A stretch of DNA of 22,217 nt, from the NCBI GenBank assembly GCA_964579205.1, contig CAZOFH010000015.1, positions 1-22,217 on the forward strand. Reading direction: 5' to 3'. The DNA is from UBA7867 sp964579205 (GTDB taxonomy: Bacteria > Bacillota > Clostridia > Christensenellales > UBA1242). Within the stretch, counting starts at the first letter, position 1. Each line of letters opens with the position of its first letter. Made by a program: the position numbers and the translations under genes. The notes below the pieces were generated by a model that was not told the origin of the DNA, did no database searches, and saw only the letters and a program-made list of their open reading frames with translations. This document shows positions 1 to 7,546 of this stretch, one piece after another.

Positions 1-1507
1 TAGCACTTGCGCTCAAATTGAGAGAGATATTTTTGCTGCTCATCACATTCTCAACTGCTCCAATAATAGCAGGAATCACGGCAGACAGGTTGTTCATCGC
101 AAAATATTCAGAGTGGTCAATTTGCGGCAGATTTACCTCGTCGCTATAAACCACACGAACATTCACCACGCCGTCAGCGACAGCCAAATCCTTGACTGAC
201 AGCGCGTGGAATTGGTCATTTTCATCCAGTTCAATTACGACCCCAATAGTCGCGTCCACACCCACAGCCGAGCCGTGAATTGTCAGCAAAATCGAGTCGT
301 CCTCGCCCTGAGAAAACTCCAGCAAATTATTAATATTGATAGATGACAAATCACCATTCAGCACATTCGTCACGCTATCAGGCAGCGCCCCCATGAAGTC
401 GTCCAGCATCTGCCCGCTATTAGCATTTGAGCCGAAGTACTCGAGCAGCCCTTGGATAGTCGCCATTAGGTCGTTTTGGCTGAGCATAAATTTTAAATCG
501 CCGAATTCAGTGAGGATTTTGTCGCCAAGCACGCCCAATTTGAGAGGCAAGTTAAATTCATTATATTTAATATTAATAGTTGAATAAGCATTAATCGAGT
601 TGTTGTAATCTAAATCAACAGCCCCAGCCACGCTCAAACTCTCCACCCCTACATAACTAGCATTAATGTCGAGATGCAGTTTTTTACTCTCCAGCACCTC
701 GCGCACGCTATCTATTATATTAAAGGTGCGCGTCACATCGACATAAACCTCCTCTTGCTTTGGTGTAGTCACCTCGATAGTCGCATCTTTTTGCAGCCCT
801 GCCGTGAGGTTTGCAGTCATATTGCCGAGAGCGAGTTGGTCAGCGGTCACAGATTTGATATTATACTCGCCGTCGATAACGATTTTGAGCGAAATTCCCT
901 CAAAAAGATTTAGCGTCATCGCAAGGTCGCCATTAGGCAATTCTTCCGCTTGCATCTCTTGAAAAGTTGTGAGCAGCGCATTGGTGTCGATGCCCGACAA
1001 ATCCATTCCGAGGTCAAGATTTAGCCCGAGCATAGGCAGTAATTCCATAATTTTTGAGAAACTAGCCGTCTCGATTTTGATATCCATACTGTCGTTTGAC
1101 AGATACAAAGTGTTGTTTAAAAAAGCGATTTGCATATTGATTTGAGTACCAGAAAGGACAGCCGCCAAAGTACCGCTGATTTTCAGATTAGACAAATCCG
1201 CGATATTGATGCTACCATCAAAATCCAGTTTGACCTGAGGCAATTTGCTCTCCGTCGTCTCGCTAGCGCATGTTTCGCCCGCCGTCGAATTATCGAATAA
1301 TTCAAGACTGAGGGTCACATTCGCCCCGCTTAGCGACAACACATTGTTTAGCAATTTTTCACCAGCCGTTTCGGTAATGGTCGGTGTAATCGCGCTACCT
1401 GTATCCTTGCTAGGCTTAGGCAAAATCGCCTCAATCGCCAGCGTACAGGCAGCAGCCAATATGGTCACAAGAACATATATGAATGTGTAGACCAAAAATT
1501 TTTTCAT
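1..1507 (-). CDS. Large exported protein of unknown function (partial, runs off the left edge)
   Basis: The frame is open from an ATG at 1507 to the window edge, giving at least 502 residues with no stop; the C-terminus lies outside. A GATAAGGAG ribosome site sits 12 nt upstream. The N-terminus has two lysines, a hydrophobic stretch (about residues 4-20) and Cys21 after ILAAA, so it is a signal peptide and perhaps a lipoprotein; the lipobox is imperfect because Ala, not Leu/Val/Ile, is at -3. The remainder is rich in Asn, Leu, Asp and Ser with alternating hydrophobic residues, suggesting a beta-rich extracellular domain. I see no catalytic motif and do not recognise the family. It starts 16 nt after the membrane protein at 1524-2468 and is the third gene of the operon read from the promoter at 3290-3318. 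It probably acts at the cell surface (inference). Confidence 0.8.
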   Translation of the reverse strand, partial: MKKFLVYTFIYVLVTILAAACTLAIEAILPKPSKDTGSAITPTITETAGEKLLNNVLSLSGANVTLSLELFDNSTAGETCASETTESKLPQVKLDFDGSINIADLSNLKISGTLAAVLSGTQINMQIAFLNNTLYLSNDSMDIKIETASFSKIMELLPMLGLNLDLGMDLSGIDTNALLTTFQEMQAEELPNGDLAMTLNLFEGISLKIVIDGEYNIKSVTADQLALGNMTANLTAGLQKDATIEVTTPKQEEVYVDVTRTFNIIDSVREVLESKKLHLDINASYVGVESLSVAGAVDLDYNNSINAYSTINIKYNEFNLPLKLGVLGDKILTEFGDLKFMLSQNDLMATIQGLLEYFGSNANSGQMLDDFMGALPDSVTNVLNGDLSSININNLLEFSQGEDDSILLTIHGSAVGVDATIGVVIELDENDQFHALSVKDLAVADGVVNVRVVYSDEVNLPQIDHSEYFAMNNLSAVIPAIIGAVENVMSSKNISLNLSASA

Positions 1508-1523
1508 CGTCCTATATTTCTCC

Positions 1524-2468
1524 TTATCCAATCACAGAATTTTCACTCAATTCCGGCATAACAAAATCTTCGTCATAAGTAAAAGTATTCACCATCGAAG
1601 CATTCAAACTAGCCGTAATGATACCCATTTTCGCGGTGTAGACCTCAGAACTCTCAAATCTTAGCACGCGATACTGACTGTCGATAGTCAATTTTATGAC
1701 AGGGTTCTCCACAAAGTCGGGATAATCACTCAATCCACCCGTGTCTTTCATTGTTTTTACATAATTTATCACAGATTTTACCTTGTCGAGCGTCAGGGTA
1801 AACTCATAATTACCGTCGGCATTTTTCGTCACACTGCTCGCCTCTGCCACAGTCTTTGACGACACAATGTATGTCATATATGTCGTCATTGGCACCCCAT
1901 ATCTCTCGATATATTGCTCCATAGTTTTCATATCGTCAGGAGTGTCCGCCTCGGTATTCCAGATTACTTCATTACCTTGTTGCTTGCCACTATAATGCAC
2001 GATGTCGCCGTCTGTGACATAATTCCTATTCATCGCCTGCACAAACTGACTGATGCTGACATTCTCATTAAAAAACTTGTTGCCCATACGGATGCATTTT
2101 GAGTCCACGGTTTGGGCTACATTGATTGGACCGACAGCCGCATTAATCAAACCATCGCCCACCATCATCACTTTTTCATAATTAAATGTGGTATCAAATG
2201 CTAATACGCAACTCTTGATTGCACCGAGTGTAATCGGCGTACCGCTGCTGGCTAGCGCCTTGATTGGTGCAACATCGTCTGTCAGCGCAGCCACATCAAA
2301 ATCATACCTAGTCGGGTCGGTGCGTTGCGAAATGACGAAATTCCCGACCAAAAATCCCGAATAAATCCCAAGCATCATAATAATCACCATCATCACAATG
2401 CTTCTTTTTTTCCTTTTCGGTATTACCACACCATCAATCGTATCTATTGTATCTTGCTGAGATCTCAT
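1524..2468 (-). CDS. Membrane-anchored protein of unknown function
   Basis: A 314-residue protein starting at an ATG 3 nt after the stop of the upstream RAYT-like gene, with a purine-rich GGAAGAGAG ribosome site inside that gene; the two are probably translationally coupled. Residues 1-22 are polar and end in a basic KRKKR patch. Residues 23-46 form a single hydrophobic helix, so the long C-terminal part is predicted to be outside the cell. The outer part has two cysteines (around residues 87 and 124) that could form a disulfide, and no motif I recognise. The next gene is also exported, so the two may work together at the envelope. Function unknown; the call rests on topology and operon position. 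Confidence 0.85.
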   Translation of the reverse strand: MRSQQDTIDTIDGVVIPKRKKRSIVMMVIIMMLGIYSGFLVGNFVISQRTDPTRYDFDVAALTDDVAPIKALASSGTPITLGAIKSCVLAFDTTFNYEKVMMVGDGLINAAVGPINVAQTVDSKCIRMGNKFFNENVSISQFVQAMNRNYVTDGDIVHYSGKQQGNEVIWNTEADTPDDMKTMEQYIERYGVPMTTYMTYIVSSKTVAEASSVTKNADGNYEFTLTLDKVKSVINYVKTMKDTGGLSDYPDFVENPVIKLTIDSQYRVLRFESSEVYTAKMGIITASLNASMVNTFTYDEDFVMPELSENSVIG

Positions 2469-2471
2469 AGA

Positions 2472-3209
2472 CTATCTCTCTTCCTTCACTTTTACTTTTT
2501 TTGTTTTATTACCCATTTTCTTTGCCACATCCCACAAAAGCCTCAGCGGCAGCGCAGTAATCCTCCCTATTTGCCTAGCGCTCGCTTTTGTCACCTCAAA
2601 AGTCTGCATTACGACTTTTTGCATCAGACTCTCTGGCATTTTAGAAATACTGTGTGGCTGAACCTGAAAAGTATTGATAATATAGTTCGCCACCTGTTCA
2701 TCGCTCATCTTGACTGGAGTCGCCTCCACCTCGGTATTACAGCATTTCGCAAAAAAATCGCTTTTTTTGTCAAAAAAGAACAATGTATAGGCAGATTTTA
2801 TGTACTTATTCTCAAAATATACCTCACGCGAAGTGATAGGGCTATTCGCTAGCCGCGCCACCGAATGCACCTCAGCCACAAATCGCCATACCTGCTCCAT
2901 ATCTTGAGCAGGATAACTCACATACCTGCCCGCAAAAATCTTACCCGACCTGCCGTGCGCTTTGTTGAATTTTTTGACGAACTTGATCGTGACCTGTCGC
3001 AAAATCACATCGAGCGAGCGCGTATCTTCTTTGATAACCATAAAGAATGTATCATCTAGCAGGGTATACCCCAACAAAAAGGTATTATTGGTGAGCAGGA
3101 TGTTGAGAAAATTCTCCTTATCATCCGCACCAAAACGCACATCCTCCACACTTTTTAGACTGACCATATAAATGCCCAACACACTCTTTTCTCTTGCTTT
3201 GCGTGCCAC
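2472..3209 (-). CDS. RAYT/TnpA_REP (Y1 transposase family) homologue with replaced catalytic residues
   Basis: A 245-residue protein starting at GTG 3209 behind a GAGGAGG site 8 nt upstream. The start MARKAREKSVLGIY and the block HGRSGKIFAGRY match the conserved parts of REP-associated tyrosine transposases along the full length. Family members carry NHVHLLIKE as HUH metal site; here the aligned stretch is DTFFMVIKE (residues 53-61), so both histidines are gone. The catalytic tyrosine of the family block RYIHQNP aligns with Phe110 in WRFVAEVH. The C-terminal helix-turn-helix region (about 207-225, SARQIGRIT, family form SIRQIARLTG) is kept. So DNA nicking should be lost while DNA binding may remain. 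It leads an operon with two exported proteins, which is unlike a mobile element. I infer a domesticated DNA-binding regulator. Confidence 0.85.
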   Translation of the reverse strand: MARKAREKSVLGIYMVSLKSVEDVRFGADDKENFLNILLTNNTFLLGYTLLDDTFFMVIKEDTRSLDVILRQVTIKFVKKFNKAHGRSGKIFAGRYVSYPAQDMEQVWRFVAEVHSVARLANSPITSREVYFENKYIKSAYTLFFFDKKSDFFAKCCNTEVEATPVKMSDEQVANYIINTFQVQPHSISKMPESLMQKVVMQTFEVTKASARQIGRITALPLRLLWDVAKKMGNKTKKVKVKEER

Positions 3210-3259
3210 AACCGACTCCTCCTCAAAAAATTTTTACTAGACCGTGAAAAAATATTCCC

Positions 3260-3342
3260 TGTCCCTCTTGCAACACTTCTAGTTTCTCTATTTTACCAAA
3301 TTCAAATACGTTTGTCAAGAGATTATTGTCCCTTTTGCAACA
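3260..3342. repeat. Pair of 16-bp direct repeats flanking the promoter
   Basis: TGTCCCTCTTGCAACA at 3260-3275 and TGTCCCTTTTGCAACA at 3327-3342 differ at one base and are 67 bp apart. Relative to the leftward promoter, one copy is just upstream of the -35 box and the other is in the early leader. A third partial copy, TTTTGCAACG, is at 3343-3352. The placement fits operator sites, perhaps for the DNA-binding protein encoded next to it (inference). Confidence 0.6.
3290..3318 (-). promoter_or_regulatory. Sigma-A promoter of the RAYT-like operon
   Basis: On the minus strand TTGACA (3313-3318) is followed after exactly 17 bp by TAAAAT (3290-3295). Transcription would start near 3283, leaving a leader of about 75 nt before GTG 3209. 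Confidence 0.8.
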
Positions 3343-3404
3343 TTTTGCAACGCTATAAATCTATGTCGAATAATTACAAGAAAATTCACAAAAAATCAAG
3401 GAAA

Positions 3405-3608
3405 TTATCCACAATTCAACAAAATATTGCATTTTTACTTTACCTTTTGCACAGAATTTGTAATTTTTATCCACATTTTCAGCAGTTTCGTGAGAGCGAA
3501 ATGCACCAAAAACACATCACAAGGGCGCATTTTTCTGATTTTTTATAGATTTTATAGGGTTTTCGCGCGCGGATGGGTGATTTTGGGGCAAGCGAAAACT
3601 GTGGATAA
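3405..3608. other. Cluster of perfect DnaA boxes; candidate replication origin or DnaA-binding locus
   Basis: TTATCCACA occurs exactly at 3405-3413 and 3467-3475 on the plus strand and at 3600-3608 on the minus strand (TGTGGATAA). TTTTGCACA at 3445-3453 is one mismatch from TTATNCACA. The boxes lie in a gene-free AT-rich stretch followed by T-rich DNA (3655-3740) that could unwind. Such a 9-mer is expected well under once per 22 kb, so three in 204 bp is not chance-like. No dnaA, dnaN or rpmH gene is visible, so this may be oriC split from dnaA, or a DnaA-titrating or regulatory site. The only other perfect box seen is isolated, at 22077-22085 inside a gene. Confidence 0.5.
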
Positions 3609-3618
3609 GTTTTGCGAC

Positions 3619-4794
3619 GTGCACAACACAAAACAAATTCACTTCCGCAGCGTTTTTTACGCCGTTTTTGTGTAATTTTTGTGTGATTTTTATGAAAATT
3701 GTCGCGTTTTTGTAGTTTTTTGTGTTTTTTAGGTGTTTGCGAGCAAACCGAACACTTATTTGTAAAAAAATCAATCAAAATTAGCGTTTTTGCAGCATTT
3801 TACGGCATTTTTGTGCAAAAACATAGCAAAAAACGCATATTTTTGAATTTCTTGCGCGAATTTGCCGCCATTATATAACATAAGGAAGAGATTTGCCTCA
3901 CAATGCACAGACAGCACAGTTTCGCTGGCAAATACTCTCAAAGCACTTACCCTCCCCGTTTTAGGGTGGGCGGACTTTGGACGACAAGATTCTGCATATT
4001 CTTATTTAATAAAAAGAAACAAGCGCAAGGCATCAGACCGGCGCAAAATCAGAGGGCAAACGCAATTTGAATTGAAGTTGAACTAAATTTAGCAAAAAAT
4101 TCAACAAGAGTTCAAATTGCGTATTGTATACTGATTACAGTTAATGCGAAGGGGGATTAACTACAAAACAAAAAATGCGAGGTGATGCCTATCGACCAAA
4201 AAATAAAATGCTGTGACTATACTTTTTATGATTGATTAGTGAAATCGAAACGGCGGCGGTAATTCATTTTTAATAATTATCCTTTTTCCAAAAAACCAAC
4301 TATACACAATTATCTTTTTACACATTTTTGTCATATTTTTTAAAATCATAACTTATACCTTTTGAAAATTTTTTTGGATTACCGCCGCCCAAAAACCTCC
4401 TAAGAGAAATCGAGTAAAACAAAATTTTTGTCTAAGTTTAATTTGTTGATTCCTTCTGGTCGACTCCCAAGTGCTAGCCAATTTATGCGCCACGGCTGCA
4501 CAAAGATAGACCAATATCCCAAACGGGCAATCGCCCGTTTTTTTATTATTTTTGCAACGCATACGTACGACTTTTACCAGCGTTTATGTGGCGGTATCAA
4601 AAGTGAATTCCTTTTATTTTTGCCTACGAATACGCCAATAGCAAAAAATTAAAAATATTTAATTTATGCGGGATAGTGGTAAATTTCGAGCATATACCCA
4701 CCTAAAATCCACAACTTAATCCCCAAAAATCACAAGTTTTATTAATTTTGCGAAAATATTTTTTGATTATTTTTTGATATAAAAAATAAAAACA
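3619..4794. other. Gene-poor AT-rich region with inverted repeats
   Basis: No reading frame here has a ribosome site, sensible composition and a recognisable product. What can be seen: T-rich runs at 3655-3740; a hairpin at 4061-4121 whose outer arms (CGCAATTTGAA and its complement, 11 bp) and inner arms (GTTGAA/TTCAAC, 6 bp) are separated by an unpaired 5-nt bulge on each side; a perfect 12-bp inverted repeat GGCGGCGGTAAT at 4252-4263 and 4378-4389; and a terminator at 4521-4544. Confidence 0.5.
4521..4544 (+). terminator. Orphan rho-independent terminator
   Basis: The plus strand has AAACGGGC, loop AATC, GCCCGTTT, then a run of seven T. No protein gene ends upstream on this strand, so it may end a small RNA transcribed through 4390-4520. 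Confidence 0.65.
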
Positions 4795-4821
4795 CCCCTG
4801 AGACAAGCATTGCTCAAGAGG
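4795..4821 (-). terminator. Terminator of the two-TM protein gene
   Basis: Read leftward, CCTCTTGAG pairs with CTCAGGGG (one bulge), followed by a T-rich tail (complement of the A-rich 4779-4794). The plus strand also has a T-run (4825-4831), so it may work in both directions. Confidence 0.65.
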
Positions 4822-4854
4822 CGATTTTTTTAATATATTTTGTAAACACAAAAA

Positions 4855-5565
4855 TTACTTTTTGGTCACTCTTTTACCGTTGGGTTTTACTACTTCTACG
4901 ACTTCCATTTCTTCGACTAGGTCATCGTTTTTGCTACGAGCCAACGCTTGCATTGACAACCCAAAGAAGCAGCACACTGCAAAGCAACTTATCCCAGTTG
5001 CTACTAGCATCGAGATAAATCCAACTTTTGATTTTTGATATGGCGGATATGTTGACATATCAAAATCAGCATAGTTCATATTTACACTCTTTGTCTTTTG
5101 GTTGAGTGCACCACCTTGCACAGCGACACGGATTTCTGTACCGATAGCAAAATCACGCTCGATTTGCTCTCTAGTGTACACATAAGGGCTATACGCGTCC
5201 AGTTGTCCACCTGCGCTCGACTCGGATACAACTCGATATTTTACAGCGAACCTGCCAGTATTTTCGTCAATATTATACTCGGTCACCGTACCTTTTAGGT
5301 TGCAAATTGCGTGCTCCTCGGCGTATTCAATTAACTCCATATATTCGTTATGCTGGTCGACTTGCTTTTTGTAATTTGCTCCAAAATGCAGACACAACAC
5401 CAAAGTCGTCACAAAAATCACAAAAAACACGCCACTAAATGCCAAATACATCCAAAAACGCTTTTTTGCCATCGCTTGCGCAGAAACTTTGACGACCTCA
5501 ACCTCACTCTTGTCTGGTGCTGCGGTCTTTTTTGTCTTTTCTTTTTTTACTGGTTCTGTAGACAT
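4855..5565 (-). CDS. Two-TM membrane protein, DUF3592-like topology
   Basis: A 236-residue protein starting at ATG 5565 behind AGGAGG. The N-terminal 34 residues are lysine-rich and probably cytoplasmic. A first membrane helix covers about residues 37-60, a roughly 120-residue beta-type domain (GTVTEYNI...KYRVVSE...GTEIRVAV) lies outside, a second helix covers about 181-205, and a charged tail ends in KRVTKK. This helix, outer beta domain, helix arrangement resembles DUF3592-type proteins, but I see no diagnostic residue and give no function. It is monocistronic, with its own promoter (5588-5617) and terminator (4795-4821). Confidence 0.8.
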   Translation of the reverse strand: MSTEPVKKEKTKKTAAPDKSEVEVVKVSAQAMAKKRFWMYLAFSGVFFVIFVTTLVLCLHFGANYKKQVDQHNEYMELIEYAEEHAICNLKGTVTEYNIDENTGRFAVKYRVVSESSAGGQLDAYSPYVYTREQIERDFAIGTEIRVAVQGGALNQKTKSVNMNYADFDMSTYPPYQKSKVGFISMLVATGISCFAVCCFFGLSMQALARSKNDDLVEEMEVVEVVKPNGKRVTKK

Positions 5566-5587
5566 ACACCCCTCCTATTATTTTTAA

Positions 5588-5617
5588 ATTGTAACAAATT
5601 CGATATTTTTTTGTCAA
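5588..5617 (-). promoter_or_regulatory. Promoter of the two-TM protein gene
   Basis: On the minus strand TTGACA (5612-5617), an 18-bp spacer and TACAAT (5588-5593), about 22 nt before ATG 5565. Confidence 0.7.
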
Positions 5618-5778
5618 GCATAATGCATCAAATAACTTAATATTATTCAAAAACTTGCATTTTATAAATTCTGTCCCGCACAACAACCACAAATCAAAAT
5701 TACTCCCAAATCGCTATTTTTGAGCAAAAAATAGCCAAAAAACTCATTTTTTTGCGTTTTTTACGCGTTTTTTGCTCG

Positions 5779-5823
5779 TTTTGTTGAGTTTTGTTGAGTT
5801 TTGTAAAAAGATTTTGTCATAAT
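5779..5823 (+). promoter_or_regulatory. Promoter region of the YhhN-like gene with tandem 10-mers
   Basis: TTGAGT (5794-5799), 18 bp and CATAAT (5818-5823) form a moderate promoter, about 60 nt before ATG 5884. A 10-bp unit, TTGTTGAGTT, is repeated in tandem at 5781-5790 and 5791-5800 and overlaps the -35 box. Confidence 0.45.
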
Positions 5824-5883
5824 ATATTTATTTCATTTGCTTATTTTTATACATTTTGATATCATTTTGGTGGAGGTAATTTT

Positions 5884-6582
5884 ATGGAAACGATTGTACT
5901 TATTTTATTGGTAGCAGCCATACTCGCCGCGATTTGTTTTGTAATTTTTTCCAAAGGACAGCAAGGCTTGCTATCACTCTCTCTCAAGAGTATCTCTAGT
6001 TTTCTGTTCACTTTTTTGGGCGTGGCGATTTGCTACACTCAAGGGCTGACACTACCTGCTCTATTTATGGTAATGGGGCTTGTAGCGAGTTGCTTTGGCG
6101 ACGTAATCTTAGGGTTGCCCGATATGCCCGAAATGAGCGAAAAATCTACTAGCATCACACTTATCGGAGGACTATGTTTTGCTGCGGCGCACATTTGCTA
6201 CCTAGCAGGAATGATTATGCTCTTTGGATTTGAATGGTGGATTGTTTTGATTGCGGTGGCACTAGGGCTAATCTTCTTCTTCGGTAACAAATACATTTGC
6301 AAACTTGATTATGGCAAATTGACCTATGGAATGCCATTTTATGCAATATTTGTTTCACTTGTTGTCGCACAAAGCATAATGTCTTTTGTCTCTGGCGCCG
6401 ATATTTGGGGCAGCCTAATGCTCCTGTTCGGATTTATCTTCTTCTGGATTAGCGACATTATTTTGATGGTAATTTACTTTGGCAAAAACAAAGAGCACAA
6501 CACTTTCTACTACTACTTCAACTTAGGCTTTTACTACGCAGGGCAAATTCTAATCGCTTCATCTCTGATGTTTTTGTTATAA
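5884..6582 (+). CDS. YhhN/TMEM86 family membrane protein (lysoplasmalogenase-like)
   Basis: A 232-residue, almost wholly hydrophobic protein with about eight membrane helices, starting at ATG 5884 behind GGAGG (5872-5876). Acidic motifs inside helices match the YhhN family: FGDVILGLP near residues 71-79 and WISDIILMV near residue 190, plus a C-terminal YYAGQILIASS block. Characterised family members hydrolyse the vinyl-ether bond of lysoplasmalogens. That would fit an anaerobe that makes plasmalogens, but the reaction is inferred from the family. It stands alone, with its own promoter and a strong terminator shared with the convergent gene. Confidence 0.75.
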   Translation: METIVLILLVAAILAAICFVIFSKGQQGLLSLSLKSISSFLFTFLGVAICYTQGLTLPALFMVMGLVASCFGDVILGLPDMPEMSEKSTSITLIGGLCFAAAHICYLAGMIMLFGFEWWIVLIAVALGLIFFFGNKYICKLDYGKLTYGMPFYAIFVSLVVAQSIMSFVSGADIWGSLMLLFGFIFFWISDIILMVIYFGKNKEHNTFYYYFNLGFYYAGQILIASSLMFLL

Positions 6583-6604
6583 AATAGCGCAAAATACACA
6601 AAAA

Positions 6605-6628
6605 AGCATTGAAAAACAATGCTTTTTT
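6605..6628. terminator. Bidirectional terminator between convergent genes
   Basis: AGCATTG, loop AAAAA, CAATGCT, preceded by an A-run and followed by a T-run, so it can serve the YhhN-like gene (+) and the P-loop gene (-). Confidence 0.85.
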
Positions 6629-6646
6629 GATTTTTTTATTGAATTT

Positions 6647-7189
6647 TTACTCAAAATCACATCCCAGCAACCCCACAATATATTCGAGTGTTGCTTTTTG
6701 ATTGTCCTTTGTGTCGAGATAAATCAGTTCATTGTCCACGCAAAAATATCGGTTGTTTTGGTCGCGCCGACCAAAGTCGCCCCAATAATGCACCGCGCGA
6801 TTGATATCCATACTGCAGGTACTATCGAATTCTTGCTGATGCCGCTGGATACTCGCCCAAATATCCTCTTTGTTTGATTTACCACCAAAACCAAGGCAGA
6901 TTATTCTATCGTTGGGCTTTACATTGCGAAAAACATTCTCAATAGGTATCAGCCCCACATCAATAATACTTTTTTGCCCAGTTGATACCTCATTCCACTC
7001 CGCAATTTTTGATACATATTTTATCAGCGCGTCAAAATCAAGCGAAACCTTTTGCCCGCAAGAATCCAGCACCCCGAGAGAATTTTTGACAGCATCACAA
7101 CTCAAAATGTTGGAATTTGGATATTTTTGCTTCAACATTTTTGCCAAAGTCGTCTTTCCCGACCGTGGCACGCCCACTATAAAAATCAT
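6647..7189 (-). CDS. P-loop nucleotide-binding protein, small-kinase-like
   Basis: A 180-residue protein starting at ATG 7189 behind AGAGGTG. It opens directly with a beta strand and Walker A motif GVPRSGKTT (residues 6-14), as in small adenylate- or shikimate-kinase-like folds. IIDVGL near residues 75-80 is a plausible Walker B/second-strand segment. A basic stretch at GDFGRRDQNNRY (about 137-148) may belong to a lid or substrate site. The substrate cannot be told. Family members of this size phosphorylate small metabolites, nucleotides or antibiotics. It has its own promoter at 7216-7244 and is preceded by a separate small gene. Confidence 0.75.
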   Translation of the reverse strand: MIFIVGVPRSGKTTLAKMLKQKYPNSNILSCDAVKNSLGVLDSCGQKVSLDFDALIKYVSKIAEWNEVSTGQKSIIDVGLIPIENVFRNVKPNDRIICLGFGGKSNKEDIWASIQRHQQEFDSTCSMDINRAVHYWGDFGRRDQNNRYFCVDNELIYLDTKDNQKATLEYIVGLLGCDFE

Positions 7190-7215
7190 ACTACACCTCT
7201 ATATTACCTATGATA

Positions 7216-7244
7216 ATTATAGCATAACCAAACGGCAAAGACAA
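7216..7244 (-). promoter_or_regulatory. Promoter of the P-loop protein gene
   Basis: On the minus strand TTGTCT (7239-7244), 17 bp and a perfect TATAAT (7216-7221), about 26 nt before ATG 7189. Confidence 0.75.
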
Positions 7245-7273
7245 ATTTTTTGACCACATTTTTCAAAACACCC

Positions 7274-7297
7274 CCCCTCGCGCTGAGGGGATTTTTT
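7274..7297. terminator. Hairpin terminator after the 57-residue gene
   Basis: CCCCTC, loop GCGCT, GAGGGG. The T-run (7292-7297) is on the plus-strand side; leftward, after the hairpin, there is only TGTTTTG. It lies directly after the small gene's stop, so it probably terminates it, though its better orientation is plus. Confidence 0.6.
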
Positions 7298-7469
7298 AGC
7301 GTTGTTGACAAACTTCGCCTTGAGCATTTTGAGCAACTGCCGCAGATTGCACTTGCTCAACCTTTGCATCAGCCTCTTGTTTTGACTTTTGTCTCTCAGT
7401 AACCTTGCGATACACATCACAGTAGCAACTCAGATTAATCAAATCTTGTACATTAGCACTCTTACTCAC
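7296..7469 (-). CDS. 57-residue cysteine-containing protein of unknown function
   Basis: The best start is GTG 7469, ten nt after AAGGAG (7480-7485); the earlier in-frame GTG at 7478 would be one nt from that site. The product begins MSKSANVQDL, has a CYC pair at residues 15-17, a charged middle (about 20-38, probably helical) and a Gln/Ala-rich end with a third cysteine at 54. No family is recognised. A good promoter (7504-7532), a ribosome site and a terminator directly after the stop argue that it is a real gene. The three cysteines could bind a metal or form a disulfide (inference). Confidence 0.65.
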   Translation of the reverse strand: MSKSANVQDLINLSCYCDVYRKVTERQKSKQEADAKVEQVQSAAVAQNAQGEVCQQR

Positions 7470-7503
7470 TACAACCACACTCCTTCATATATTTTTCAGC
7501 AAA

Positions 7504-7532
7504 AAGATATCATACGCAATGCAAATTGTCAA
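7504..7532 (-). promoter_or_regulatory. Promoter of the 57-residue protein gene
   Basis: On the minus strand TTGACA (7527-7532), 17 bp and TATCTT (7504-7509). A second TTGACA lies upstream at 7541-7546, giving a direct repeat 14 bp apart. Confidence 0.6.
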
Positions 7533-7546
7533 GTACTATTTGTCAA

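Noticed and set aside
3479..3778. A 99-residue leftward frame in the DnaA-box region
   Set aside because: No ribosome site; composition is the Lys/Phe-rich kind produced by A/T-runs, and an overlapping frame looks equally plausible.
3862..4086. A 74-residue rightward frame starting with TTG
   Set aside because: No ribosome site and no recognisable family; its end runs into the hairpin at 4061-4121.
4390..4520. tRNA-like stretch on the minus strand (GTGGCGCATAAATTGG and following)
   Set aside because: The D-arm resemblance is partial, the anticodon stem does not fold into a 5-bp stem with a T33 loop, and no acceptor or T-arm is found.
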